A DNA stretch of 64,000 bases from an uncultured Porphyromonadaceae bacterium (GCA_947175645.1 CAMWNP010000008.1:1-64000), one strand, 5' to 3'. Positions 9,434 through 17,793 are shown, numbered from the stretch's first letter. Notes: generated from the letters alone by a model not told the origin. Made by a program: numbers and translations.

Positions 9434-10786
9434 CTATAACAGCCCTGTCATATAAACAGGGAGACATATCAAGTCTCCGTCTTTGGCGAAATCTTTTGTG
9501 TAAATAAGATAACTTTGACTGATTCGTGATGAGAACTTCTTACGGAATTCATTAAGGGACTTATGACTCTTATATCCGGAAGACTTAACCTCAATAGGTG
9601 ATATCTTATCTTTTCTTGTTATAAGAAAGTCTATCTCATAGTTTCTTACAGCCTCCGTTTCTTCTGATTTTTCTTTGAACGTGTAGTAAAACAGCCGGTT
9701 TCCGGAACTCGCCAGCAACTGAGCAACCACATTTTCATAGATATACCCCAGGTCAGCAGAAAGTTTATCTGTCAAAAGTTTTTGATAAATGATATTATCC
9801 GTGTAATCCCTATCCATAAATGCCAGGGTTATGAATAATCCGGTATCTACAATAAACATTTTGAAATAGTCATAGCCGGCATGTAGAGCGAATCCAACAT
9901 GTGGATCATTGGCATGATAGGCGAAATTCACGGTTTTTGAGTTATTTATTTCGCTGAATATCTCCTCCATTCGTGACAGACGGGCGTTTTCTATGACACT
10001 GCCAACCTGGTAGCGCAAGGTGTTGCGCGATAATTCGGCAGGTATGGAACGAAAAATAGTTGATGCCCGACCCCTGTCGTCAATCTTATTGAAATCATCT
10101 ATATACAGGTTGAGTATATCGCGCTTCACGTCATCAACTGACTTAAAATCAGAACTTTGCAGATACTCTGTAATAGCCTGTGGCATTCCTCCTACAATCA
10201 TGTACAGCCTGAATAGTTTCATCATCTGACGGTGTATGGCGTCACCAAGCGGACGGTGATTATCAAAAGAGTACCTGATCAGGTCAAATGTCGGTTCTCT
10301 TCCTATTGCCCACAAAAACTCTTCAAAGTCAAGAGGATACATTTCCAGTCTTCGCTCTTCGCTGGGTATGAGGATATCTTTGGTATTTTTCCTGATGGAG
10401 ATCAACGAACCGGTTTCTATGTACTCATATTGCCCGTCATTGACCAGATGTTTTATTGCCTGCCGGGCTTTGGGGCAGAATTGCACCTCATCGAAAATAA
10501 CACATGACTTACCGGGTATAAGTTTTGTACCTGTCAGTGATTGCAGACTCATATAAAAGACTTTGAGATCTGAAATGTCGTCAAACAGTCGGATAACATC
10601 CTTGCTTACTTTTGTGAAGTCAATCAGAAGATATGATTCATAACAGTTTCGCGCAAATTCTTCGGCTATCGTTGATTTCCCCACTCGACGTGCTCCCTCA
10701 ATCAAAAGAGCCGTTTTTCCGGAGGATTTTTCTTTCCATTCCAACATGCGGGAATAGATTTTTCTTTTATAGATGGGATATTTCAT
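9434..10786 (-). CDS. AAA ATPase with C-terminal DUF4143-type domain
   Basis: A 450-residue protein with Walker A GARRVGKST at residues 31-39 and a Walker B reading VIFDEVQF. The C-terminal region contains EIDFLITRK and IEVKSS, the D-x-n-ExK pattern of the PD-(D/E)xK-like fold in the AAA_14/DUF4143 family. Cellular roles in this family are poorly known. The start is the ATG at 10786, about 17 nt after the expected transcription start. The upstream in-frame extension is encoded by the 34-bp repeats and lies above the promoter, so it is not translated. The gene is AT-rich and sits between two direct copies of a block that also contains the end of the GH9 gene, which indicates insertion or duplication at this spot. 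Confidence 0.88.
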   Translation of the reverse strand: MKYPIYKRKIYSRMLEWKEKSSGKTALLIEGARRVGKSTIAEEFARNCYESYLLIDFTKVSKDVIRLFDDISDLKVFYMSLQSLTGTKLIPGKSCVIFDEVQFCPKARQAIKHLVNDGQYEYIETGSLISIRKNTKDILIPSEERRLEMYPLDFEEFLWAIGREPTFDLIRYSFDNHRPLGDAIHRQMMKLFRLYMIVGGMPQAITEYLQSSDFKSVDDVKRDILNLYIDDFNKIDDRGRASTIFRSIPAELSRNTLRYQVGSVIENARLSRMEEIFSEINNSKTVNFAYHANDPHVGFALHAGYDYFKMFIVDTGLFITLAFMDRDYTDNIIYQKLLTDKLSADLGYIYENVVAQLLASSGNRLFYYTFKEKSEETEAVRNYEIDFLITRKDKISPIEVKSSGYKSHKSLNEFRKKFSSRISQSYLIYTKDFAKDGDLICLPVYMTGLL

Positions 10787-10809
10787 TTGTAACTTGCTTA
10801 TTTTTTTGA

Positions 10810-10840
10810 CAAATATAACAATTATGGCAGAAAAGGCAAA
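10810..10840 (-). promoter_or_regulatory. ATPase promoter embedded in the 34-bp repeat
   Basis: On the minus strand TTTG (10840-10837) is followed after exactly 19 bp by TATATTTG (10817-10810). The -33 box is the last part of the first 34-bp repeat unit, so the repeats form the upstream edge of the promoter. Confidence 0.65.
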
Positions 10841-11034
10841 ATGTTTTACCACCAAAATGTACAGAAAAAGCAAAATGTTTTACCACCAAAATGTACAGGA
10901 AACGCAAAATGTTTGCTCATCCCTAAGTATAATCCGTACATGATATTACGAAGAAGGGAGAGAATTTCCACTCGGATTCTCCCCCTTTTTCCCGCTAAAT
11001 GCGGCTTAGATTATCTCTTCTGCTCACTTCCCTG
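10821..11034. repeat. Right copy of direct repeat flanking the ATPase gene
   Basis: The partner of 9254-9432. It runs from just above the ATPase promoter into the last codons of the GH9 gene, whose stop (complement of 11024-11026) is duplicated in the left copy just below the ATPase stop. Two minus-strand hairpins lie within: CCGC/GCGG around ATTTA, and GGAGAAT/ATTCTC arms separated by about 10 nt. Confidence 0.85.
10829..10913. repeat. 34-bp tandem repeat (about 2.5 units) upstream of the ATPase
   Basis: Units at 10829-10862 and 10863-10896 are near identical; a partial third follows from 10897. Each contains GCAAAATGTTTTACC then ACCAAAATGTAC. The left flanking copy has one complete unit (9261-9294) and a partial one. 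The array resembles binding iterons or an operator array. Confidence 0.75.
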
Positions 11035-12790
11035 CAGCAAGCGATCCGAGGAAATAGGTCATAGAGGCTGTACCGTCCATGGTAGGCTCGTTTGATGAAT
11101 AGTCCGCGTTATCATCATGATATACCACTGTGGCGTTCTGATAGGCCGCGTAAGGGTCTTCGCGCTCCAGATGGACTCCACGTAAGGAATTGAATATATA
11201 AGCCGATACAGGGCCATCTACGAGCCCTCCTGTGGTGGGTATGTGATGAACGTGTGAGAGTGCGGAGTGAGGATCCTGCGGAGAGTCGCAGTCAGGTGTC
11301 AGTCCTACAATCATGGTCTTGCCCCACGGATTGCAACCCATGAGCCAGTCACGGGCAGCGGTCTCAAGTTCAAGGAAGCGGCTATCACCGGTAATCTGGC
11401 GGTAGAGCATCGCCTGTGTCACAAGAGCCACATCAAGATTGTTGGAACACCAGATGAACGGCAGACCGCAAAGGAAAGCGTTGTCGGCACGTTGCTGAAC
11501 CCGTTCCAGTCCTGACCGGAGATTGCGGATAAATTCCTTCCGTACCTTAGGCGTCTGGCCGTCGCGTGCAAGCATCACGTGACCAAGATTGATAAACGGA
11601 TACCACTGATAATGATGAGCCGAATCGGCACCCATCCACGGCGTCACAGGCTCCATCCGTCCGAAATCAACCGCATCACGGTGGAAACGATGGTCCGAAG
11701 TTGCGGCATAACGCATCATAGCCGCAAGTTCCATGTCATCCACCCAGTTGTCCTCCTCATAATAATAGGGGGAGACACACGGCGCCGTCTGACATGCTCC
11801 TGGATTGGCTTTCGCAACCTCGTAGGCATTTTCCGCACGGCGTTCCATATCTGCGGCAAAAACAGGGTCTATATCCTTGAAAATCTGTGACCCGAGAGTA
11901 AATGACGATGCAAACTTACCCACAGACGATGCCAGACCCTTGCTGTCATTGAAATTCTTTTTCAGTCCGTAAGGCTTACCGGAGCAGGGATACACCGGAC
12001 GTTCCTTACCGGGTCCCCATCCGTAGTCGGCAGTGTCATCAGCCGGCAGACCATAGAAATGGTGGTCACGGTCATCCGCTATCTGATTGAGAAACAAGGT
12101 GTCGGCAGGATTCATTTTCACCATCCACTCCAGGCCCCAACGTGCCTCGTCAAGAATATCAGGCACACCGTTCGAGCCCTTTCTCCCTGCGGCGTCATAC
12201 TCATCGCCCCAGACCGCCGGATTTTCCTGATAGGCGAAAAGCATCTGGAAAACAGCGTTGGCCGAGGTGGTCAGATACTGCAGATAATCACTCGCATCAT
12301 GCCATCCGCCGGTGACATCAACATGCTTGCCGTCATTTTCGCCACTCAGAACAAGCAGTCCGTCATGCTGATGGCAGTAAGTGTCCAGACAAGGATTATA
12401 GCCGCATCGTTGCTGACGCATATAGTGCAGCGGCATCTCCTGCAGACCTGCGAACACATCATCCGAGATAGTGAATACAGGTGACTCTATCTCGTTGTCA
12501 GTCACTATCTTATACTTACCCGGTTCTGTGAGTGACGTGAAATAGATCCGTGAACACTCTGCCATTGGATCCCACGGTTGCACGGCAACTACGGAATCCG
12601 GAGCAAAACTCTTTCCGGTTGCCGTATTGAGAATCATGACCTGCGCATCAGCGGGCGATTCAAGCATAAGCACCGCCGCCTTGATATCCGCAGGGCGGTA
12701 GCCAACCTGATTAACCCGGATGGCCGAATTGTCAGCGTGCAGCATAGCCACGCATGAAAGCAAAAGCGAAGAAATAATCAGTTTTTTCAT
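11024..12790 (-). CDS. Glycoside hydrolase family 9 endoglucanase-like protein
   Basis: A 588-residue secreted protein with a signal peptide (1-19, ending MLHA), an N-terminal Ig-like CelD_N domain opening with IRVNQVGYRP, then an (alpha/alpha)6 GH9 catalytic domain. Visible GH9 marks are GGWHDASDY (catalytic-base aspartates), DILDEARWGLEWM, GCNPWGKTMIVG, and the C-terminal NEPTMDG, where E568 fits the general acid. The expected activity is hydrolysis of beta-1,4-glucan or mixed-linkage oligosaccharides in the periplasm or outside the cell. It has its own promoter. No SusCD pair adjoins it, so it may process imported oligosaccharides. The 3' end has been copied with the neighbouring repeat block. 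Confidence 0.9.
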   Translation of the reverse strand: MKKLIISSLLLSCVAMLHADNSAIRVNQVGYRPADIKAAVLMLESPADAQVMILNTATGKSFAPDSVVAVQPWDPMAECSRIYFTSLTEPGKYKIVTDNEIESPVFTISDDVFAGLQEMPLHYMRQQRCGYNPCLDTYCHQHDGLLVLSGENDGKHVDVTGGWHDASDYLQYLTTSANAVFQMLFAYQENPAVWGDEYDAAGRKGSNGVPDILDEARWGLEWMVKMNPADTLFLNQIADDRDHHFYGLPADDTADYGWGPGKERPVYPCSGKPYGLKKNFNDSKGLASSVGKFASSFTLGSQIFKDIDPVFAADMERRAENAYEVAKANPGACQTAPCVSPYYYEEDNWVDDMELAAMMRYAATSDHRFHRDAVDFGRMEPVTPWMGADSAHHYQWYPFINLGHVMLARDGQTPKVRKEFIRNLRSGLERVQQRADNAFLCGLPFIWCSNNLDVALVTQAMLYRQITGDSRFLELETAARDWLMGCNPWGKTMIVGLTPDCDSPQDPHSALSHVHHIPTTGGLVDGPVSAYIFNSLRGVHLEREDPYAAYQNATVVYHDDNADYSSNEPTMDGTASMTYFLGSLAAGK

Positions 12791-12812
12791 TAGTTTAAGG
12801 GAATTAGTGATG

Positions 12813-12820
12813 CAAAGATA
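12813..12820 (-). promoter_or_regulatory. -7 element of the GH9 gene
   Basis: TATCTTTG on the minus strand, 22 bp upstream of the ATG. No clear TTTG at the correct distance was identified. Confidence 0.5.
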
Positions 12821-12941
12821 AGCAAAAATTCCGCTATTTTTATGATTTATTTTGCAAACACTCCTTGTTGGAGGACTCTTTGATAAAATTTCCGTGAAAG
12901 CAAAGGAAACTTTGCGAATATGATGGTCTTAGGACAGCCCG

Positions 12942-14303
12942 TCATCTCGCATCTTTTGCTCTGAATCTGTGATACAGATAGAAGCCGGTGATGGACAGCG
13001 ATGTCAGAAACTCTGAGACCCCCAATGCCAGCCAGATGGCGTTCTTGCCCAGTATGATGGGCAGAAGAATGAAGGCAGGAACAAGAAATATCAGACCCCT
13101 GAGTAACGCGAAGACAATCGAGGGCACTATTCTTTCCACACTTTGGAAATATCCTATAGCCGTCAGATTGAAAATAAAGAAAATGAAAGCCACGGAAAAC
13201 AAAGGGAATCCATTTATGGCAATTTGTGCAGTGTGAAGCCCGGAATCAAGAAACAGACTGACCATCTGACCAGGCAATAAGATGAACGACGCCGTAACCA
13301 ACGCGCCGCAGCCCAGAGCGGAATAAATGGCAAGTTTCTCCGTCAGCCCGACTCTTGCAAAATTCTCCTTGCCATAGTTGAAACTGATTATAGGTTGTGC
13401 TGACTGGGCTATTGCATTTCCAACCATAAAGGCGAAAGGACAATAATAACACGCTATACTGAACGCTCCGACACCATCCTCCCCCATATAGTGCATGAAA
13501 ACAAGGTTGCCCGTCATCATCAGCACCCCCATGGTGGCTTCTCCCAGCAGTGCGGAAATCCCTATCTTGCACTGATATCCCAGATTCCTCAAACTGAGTG
13601 AAAGGCTTTTCAAACTCAACTTGATTCTGATGAAGCGCAAACTGCTGGCCAAAAAACCAAGATAATAAAGTGCCATAAACCCTCCCGCAGCACAACTGAT
13701 GCAGGTTGCAACCGCAGCACCTCTCAGCCCCATGTTAAAAGGAAAGATGAACACATAGTCCAGCACGATATTCAGAAGCCCGGGTATCACATTACACCAC
13801 ATCGCATATTTTGGAGAACCGTCCAGACGCACAATAAACAGCCCTATGCCGCTCCACCCCTGAAACATACAGCACACAAATATCCAGGGCATATATTCAC
13901 TCACGAGAGGCATCAGCAGATCCGAACTCCCCAGAAGATGTCCCGTGAAACTGACGGAAGAGAGTGTAAGAAGCAAAAAAACTAATGTCACTGAGGTGGC
14001 ACATACTATTGCCTGCGTGACATTCAGTCGCGCCGCCTTGACGTTTCCGGATGCAAGATGGATTGAGGATACAACCGAACATCCAACGCCAAGCATCAGA
14101 AAAACACCCATCATAACCATAGTTGGGGCTATGCAGATGTTGACCGCTGCAAGAGCATCGCTCCCTATTCCGCGACCAACAAAGATGCCGTCCGTTGCTG
14201 TCACGGCACAAATTGCCAGCATCCCTAAAAGAGTTGGAATAAGGTAACGCCGGAAAAGACCGGGAATTCTGTCACTACCCAGGTCGATAGAATCACGATT
14301 CAT
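12942..14303 (-). CDS. MATE-family efflux transporter
   Basis: A 453-residue integral membrane protein with about 12 hydrophobic helices in two related halves, as in MATE (MatE/NorM/DinF) cation-coupled drug or metabolite exporters. N-terminal features include DGIFVGRGIGSDALAAVN, the typical first-helix/loop pattern, and a second-half IAQSAQPIISFNYG similar to the family signature. It probably exports a cationic or aromatic compound using Na+ or H+; the substrate is unknown. It is monocistronic and preceded at 14341-14386 by a near-perfect 15-bp inverted repeat that could be an operator or leader hairpin. No regulator gene lies beside it. Confidence 0.9.
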   Translation of the reverse strand: MNRDSIDLGSDRIPGLFRRYLIPTLLGMLAICAVTATDGIFVGRGIGSDALAAVNICIAPTMVMMGVFLMLGVGCSVVSSIHLASGNVKAARLNVTQAIVCATSVTLVFLLLTLSSVSFTGHLLGSSDLLMPLVSEYMPWIFVCCMFQGWSGIGLFIVRLDGSPKYAMWCNVIPGLLNIVLDYVFIFPFNMGLRGAAVATCISCAAGGFMALYYLGFLASSLRFIRIKLSLKSLSLSLRNLGYQCKIGISALLGEATMGVLMMTGNLVFMHYMGEDGVGAFSIACYYCPFAFMVGNAIAQSAQPIISFNYGKENFARVGLTEKLAIYSALGCGALVTASFILLPGQMVSLFLDSGLHTAQIAINGFPLFSVAFIFFIFNLTAIGYFQSVERIVPSIVFALLRGLIFLVPAFILLPIILGKNAIWLALGVSEFLTSLSITGFYLYHRFRAKDAR

Positions 14304-14340
14304 AACAATTCATCTCATTATCAGGTGAAACAAATAAAAC

Positions 14341-14386
14341 ATGCCGTATAAGATGTGTGGTTTTACCCGGTCATCTTATCCGGCAT
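14341..14386. promoter_or_regulatory. 15-bp inverted repeat upstream of the MATE gene
   Basis: ATGCCGTATAAGATG (14341-14355) and CATCTTATCCGGCAT (14372-14386) match at 14 of 15 positions around a 16-nt loop. No U-run follows in either direction. It lies about 40-80 bp upstream of the MATE ATG. It could be a regulator operator or an mRNA leader stem. Confidence 0.5.
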
Positions 14387-14557
14387 TATAACTGCCCTCC
14401 GATGAGGATTACAAAACGCTTTCTTTAATCGGCTCTGCAAAATTACTCAAAAGAATCCGGAATATGATAATTAACCCCCTGGAAATTTGCATGTGTCAGA
14501 GAAATCACAGTCCGGGCACCGGATGGAATCCCTTGGTTGCTGTCAACATATAATAAC

Positions 14558-14584
14558 AAAAAAAGAGTTGCCTCACGGCAACTC
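14558..14584 (-). terminator. Terminator of the tiny ORF at 14.6 kb
   Basis: GAGTTGCC and GGCAACTC pair perfectly around a 4-nt loop, with seven A on the plus strand, which read as seven U on the minus strand. It therefore terminates minus-strand transcription coming from the 14590-14682 ORF. Confidence 0.8.
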
Positions 14585-14589
14585 CAATT

Positions 14590-14682
14590 TCATTCTAAAC
14601 CAATCATTATCACATTTTTAGCAATGGAAAAAGTAATTTTGCTTTCTGATATTATAACACCGGAAATACAACAAAAGTTCAT
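14590..14682 (-). CDS. Candidate 30-residue micro-protein (or small RNA)
   Basis: ATG at 14682 opens a 30-codon ORF ending TGA, followed 5 nt later by a strong terminator. A related element at 38444-38515 encodes 23 residues. Both start MN, share VIIS in the middle and end NVIMIGL, with an in-frame 18-nt difference between them and a different terminator stem of the same position. Conservation of frame, start and stop favours a translated peptide; a small RNA with conserved DNA sequence is the alternative. The C-terminal end is hydrophobic. No known family is recognised. Confidence 0.4.
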   Translation of the reverse strand: MNFCCISGVIISESKITFSIAKNVIMIGLE

Positions 14683-14709
14683 GTACTCAAAAATTTTATT
14701 TGTAACATA

Positions 14710-14740
14710 TTGACATCAACACAAAAATTTTATATCTTTG
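14710..14740 (+). promoter_or_regulatory. Promoter of the structured RNA
   Basis: TTGACA (14710-14715), a 17-bp spacer and TATCTTTG (14733-14740). The -7 box is an exact Bacteroidota match. The predicted start is at about 14745-14748. Confidence 0.65.
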
Positions 14741-14746
14741 CATTGC

Positions 14747-15079
14747 ATAACGTCTGCGGAGTCCCGGTGTGGGGCAAGCGGCGGGGTGCGTAATTTATGC
14801 CGTGGTGGTAACCAAAGGCAAAAATACATAACATATAGCGTTTATCCGCGCTTGTTCTTGACGGATCGAAATCTGGCAGTTTCATTATCTAAGTCAAGGA
14901 TGGGTCAACGATAGGCGCCTTCGGGTATGATTCCTGTGCATGAGTGTGTAGCGATACATGCTCGTCACGTCATATCATACAGCGTGAGGCTCCGCGTTGC
15001 TCGTTCTACTTAGATGGGCCCATGCCAGAGCCTCGATCCGTGGGATGAGTAACAGATACAGACTCTCACGCTTTTTTTA
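14747..15079 (+). ncRNA. Long rod-shaped structured RNA, possibly 6S-like
   Basis: No ORF is credible here, but nested complementary arms form a rod: TTATCC/GGATGA (14842/15043), CGGATCGA/TCGATCCG (14862/15033), TCTGGCA/TGCCAGA (14872/15023), ATCTAAGT/ACTTAGAT (14887/15008), GTATGAT/ATCATAC (14925/14974), capped by a 9-bp stem with GCGA tetraloop (14942-14963). A large internal loop separates the fourth and fifth helices. A separate 5' hairpin spans 14798-14820. The promoter at 14710-14740 and a seven-T tract at 15072-15078 give an independent unit of about 330 nt. The roughly 207-nt rod with a central bubble resembles 6S RNA (Bacteroidales 6S-type RNAs are known), but the conserved bubble bases were not verified. 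RNase P and tmRNA signatures are absent. Confidence 0.65.
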
Positions 15080-15346
15080 TATACGTTGGACTGTGAGTCT
15101 TCCAACACAAAAACACTACACCACAGTCCTTCTATGATACAGACAATTTTTTTGGATTTATAACGGTGCCATTACTTTCAGTGGCACGCATCGGTCATGT
15201 ATTGTTCATTAACGGACATTAAAAATTTGTCTGGAAAACAATAAAACATCAAAGCAGACGGTAACTGCGTCCATGCATTACAACACCACCTGTCGGGAGA
15301 CTTAATCAAATTCAATCAACACTATAAACTAAATTATTTTTACAAA
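15080..15346. other. Intergenic leader before the caspase cassette
   Basis: No gene. It contains a hairpin GTGCCA/TGGCAC (about 15166-15187) and AT-rich sequence. No strong TAnnTTTG box was found immediately before the 15347 gene, so its promoter is not identified. Confidence 0.3.
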
Positions 15347-16381
15347 ATGAAAAAATTATTCAACGTTTTAATTTTCACAATTGTGCTTGCTTTGCCAATG
15401 CTTGCAAAGGACCTGGAAACAAACTACAGGAACGCTATTGTAATGGCTTATTCTCCGGCAAATAGTGTCTATGAGGATGATAATATCAAACTTGAAATTT
15501 ATGGAGAAAGGTTATGGGCGACAAATAAGACTGACAGAACAATCTTCATTGATTTATCGCAATGCTTCTTGGTTCATAACGGATCTTCATATCCTATGTT
15601 CAGCAAGGGACAAGATGAAAAGATTGCATCAAAGAAAAAGTTTTCAACCTCTATTGAAGAATTTATTTCCATCGCTCCTTCTGTAGGCTCAAAACAGAAT
15701 GAAACATTTATATGTGACTTTTCCGGAAAAAATGTTTATGGAAAGTACACCACTACAGAATCTCCTTCGGGCAATTTTTCAGAATATGAAGAAAGGCTTA
15801 TTACATTGCTTAATGAAATGCTTAACGAATCACTTGATGCAGATCCCGAAGGTAAGAACTACATAGGAACAGTAAGTCGTCACTTAACTGAAGATGAAAG
15901 CATAAACTGTATCGGAGCAAATATATCATACGCATTTAATAAAAAGTCAGAGGACTGGACTCCAGTAACAATATCAACATGGGTGAGTGATGTTTGTTTT
16001 GCTCCCTTTTATGTGGAGATGCCACAAAATCTTAAAAAAGATGACAAATCTGGATTTGGAATAAAAAAAACTGAGGCAGCGAAAGTTCATATTAAAGCAG
16101 ATTCACCTTTTGAGTTTGATACAGATAAATCCCCTCTGATAGTTTGTGATTGGGTTGGAAATTTCAAAAAAGGTTCATTTGAACTATATCCCGCATATGT
16201 CTCAAGAAATAGACATTTGTTTGGAAAAACACTCTTTAAAATATTAGTACAACAGGCTACTTATGGAGTTTCAGATCCAAGAGCGAGGTTGTGCTATAAG
16301 CAGGTAATTATTTTTGATGGAAAAGAAGTGGATTGGGGAGAAATAAAATACGCGAACAACCCATATAATTTTAAGAAATAA
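15347..16381 (+). CDS. Secreted protein of unknown function, first gene of caspase cassette
   Basis: A 344-residue AT-rich gene product with a signal peptide (1-20, ending PMLAK) and no other membrane segment or lipobox. Around residues 62-85 it reads NKTDRTIFIDLSQCFLV, resembling a beta-sandwich strand pair. A similar SFTDCFLA segment appears in the third gene of the cluster (17820-18260), so the two may share a domain. No enzyme motif is recognisable. It lies 65 bp before the caspase-like gene on the same strand, with similar low GC, and is probably co-transcribed. The function is likely linked to that protease as substrate, inhibitor or surface partner, which is speculative. Confidence 0.7.
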   Translation: MKKLFNVLIFTIVLALPMLAKDLETNYRNAIVMAYSPANSVYEDDNIKLEIYGERLWATNKTDRTIFIDLSQCFLVHNGSSYPMFSKGQDEKIASKKKFSTSIEEFISIAPSVGSKQNETFICDFSGKNVYGKYTTTESPSGNFSEYEERLITLLNEMLNESLDADPEGKNYIGTVSRHLTEDESINCIGANISYAFNKKSEDWTPVTISTWVSDVCFAPFYVEMPQNLKKDDKSGFGIKKTEAAKVHIKADSPFEFDTDKSPLIVCDWVGNFKKGSFELYPAYVSRNRHLFGKTLFKILVQQATYGVSDPRARLCYKQVIIFDGKEVDWGEIKYANNPYNFKK

Positions 16382-16446
16382 AAAATTTCTAAACATAAAA
16401 GACGTGAACAGCCAGGTTATTCTCGGCTGTTAACTGATTATTAAAA

Positions 16447-17793
16447 ATGAGAGTTTTCTTTGTCATCCTTACATTAATTACATGTTTCCTTTCTTTTGCC
16501 AATATTTCATCTCAAAAAGTTGATCAAGCGTTGAATAAATTACAGGAAGGTAACTCTGTGGAGTCTTTCAATTTATTACGTCAGGCTGCCTCAACAAATA
16601 ACCTTTTGGCTCAGTATCTTCTGGGGCAATGCTACGAATTTGGTATAGGAACAGACATAAGCCTTGACGATGCATTCTCCATGTATCGCAGGGCCGCTGA
16701 GCGCGGATTATCTCCGGCCATGAAAGATTTGTCACGCTGTTACTATAAAGGACTTGGTGTTCAGTCGAATATTGACAAGGCCGCTTACTGGCAAAAACGT
16801 TATGAGTCAAAACCTGTTTCTTCTGATATCCCGGACATGCTGGCAATACTCAGTTCTGCCTCACCGTTGACGCCTAAAAAAGAAGTCACATTGGCTGAAA
16901 ACAATACGGTGGAGAAGGAAAAGCATGTCACAGTCCCTTCAAAACAACCCAAAATACAGAGTCAGCAGGTAAAATCTCAGCATTATTATGAGAATGAAAA
17001 AGATAAAATATCTTTTTCCGATGTTGATGTGAATATTCCCGACGTTGGCATTCATAATGAGTCTACATTTGCACTTATTGTGGCGAATGAAAACTATCAG
17101 GATGTGGCTGCTGTGGCTAATGCTCACAACGACGGAGAGATTTTTGCCAGGTATTGCAACAGCGTTATGGGAATACCCTCATCAAACATTCATTTCGTCA
17201 AGGATGCGACGCTTAACAATATCCGGCGCGAATTGAACCTGATGAAAAATATCGCTGAGGTGTACAATGGTGAGGCTTCTTTCATAATCTATTATGCAGG
17301 ACACGGTGTGCCAGATGAGAAAACAAGAAAAGCCTATCTGATGCCCATTGACGGATTCACCGCCGATTTGTCGACATGCTTATGCCTTAATGATCTGTAT
17401 GCAACTCTGGGTGAATTCCACACGAAAAAGATTATTTTCTTTATTGATGCCTGTTTCAGTGGCTCTCTTAGGGGGGAGGGTATGCTCGCTTCCGCCAGAG
17501 GTGTGGCCATAAAATCCAAAACTGATGCTCCCAGAGGGAATACTGTTGTGATTACCTCCGCTCAAGGTGATGAAACCGCCTACCCTTTCATTGAGCAGAA
17601 CCATGGTTTGTTCACTTATTATCTTTTGAAAAAGTTGAAGGAAAGCAAGGGCGGGACAACTCTTGGTGAATTGGTTGATTTTGTAAGGGAGAACGTGACA
17701 AAAAAGGCTGTTGTTGTAAACGGAAAGCCTCAAACCCCCACGGCAATACCGTCAAGTCAGATTTCGGACCAATGGTATAACTGGAAATTTTAA
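16447..17793 (+). CDS. Secreted caspase-like (C14) protease with Sel1 repeats
   Basis: A 448-residue protein. Residues 1-20 are a signal peptide. About 30-120 hold two to three Sel1/TPR-like repeats (LLGQCYEFGIGT, LSRCYYKGLGV). A low-complexity linker spans about 120-200. A peptidase C14 caspase/metacaspase domain covers 205-448. The catalytic dyad is visible: H286 in IIYYAGHG and C336 in FFIDACFSG. FALIVANENYQ and HGLFTYYLLKKL are also typical of the family. It is predicted to cleave proteins after a specific residue in the periplasm or outside; metacaspases usually prefer Arg/Lys and paracaspases Arg, but the specificity here is unknown. It is flanked by two secreted proteins of similar base composition that share a CFL motif. 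Confidence 0.88.
   Translation: MRVFFVILTLITCFLSFANISSQKVDQALNKLQEGNSVESFNLLRQAASTNNLLAQYLLGQCYEFGIGTDISLDDAFSMYRRAAERGLSPAMKDLSRCYYKGLGVQSNIDKAAYWQKRYESKPVSSDIPDMLAILSSASPLTPKKEVTLAENNTVEKEKHVTVPSKQPKIQSQQVKSQHYYENEKDKISFSDVDVNIPDVGIHNESTFALIVANENYQDVAAVANAHNDGEIFARYCNSVMGIPSSNIHFVKDATLNNIRRELNLMKNIAEVYNGEASFIIYYAGHGVPDEKTRKAYLMPIDGFTADLSTCLCLNDLYATLGEFHTKKIIFFIDACFSGSLRGEGMLASARGVAIKSKTDAPRGNTVVITSAQGDETAYPFIEQNHGLFTYYLLKKLKESKGGTTLGELVDFVRENVTKKAVVVNGKPQTPTAIPSSQISDQWYNWKF

Noticed and set aside
10787..10873. N-terminal extension of the ATPase (29 residues)
   Set aside because: It is encoded by the 34-bp repeats and lies above the -7 box, so it is unlikely to be transcribed.
10841..11095. 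84-codon open frame over the repeat block
   Set aside because: It is produced by the 34-bp repeats and hairpins and runs into the GH9 end; no protein features.
14747..15079. tmRNA or RNase P RNA
   Set aside because: There is no tRNA-like acceptor end or GTTCGA loop for tmRNA, and none of the universal RNase P blocks (GAGGAAAGTCC, ACAGAA...GGCTTA) can be found.
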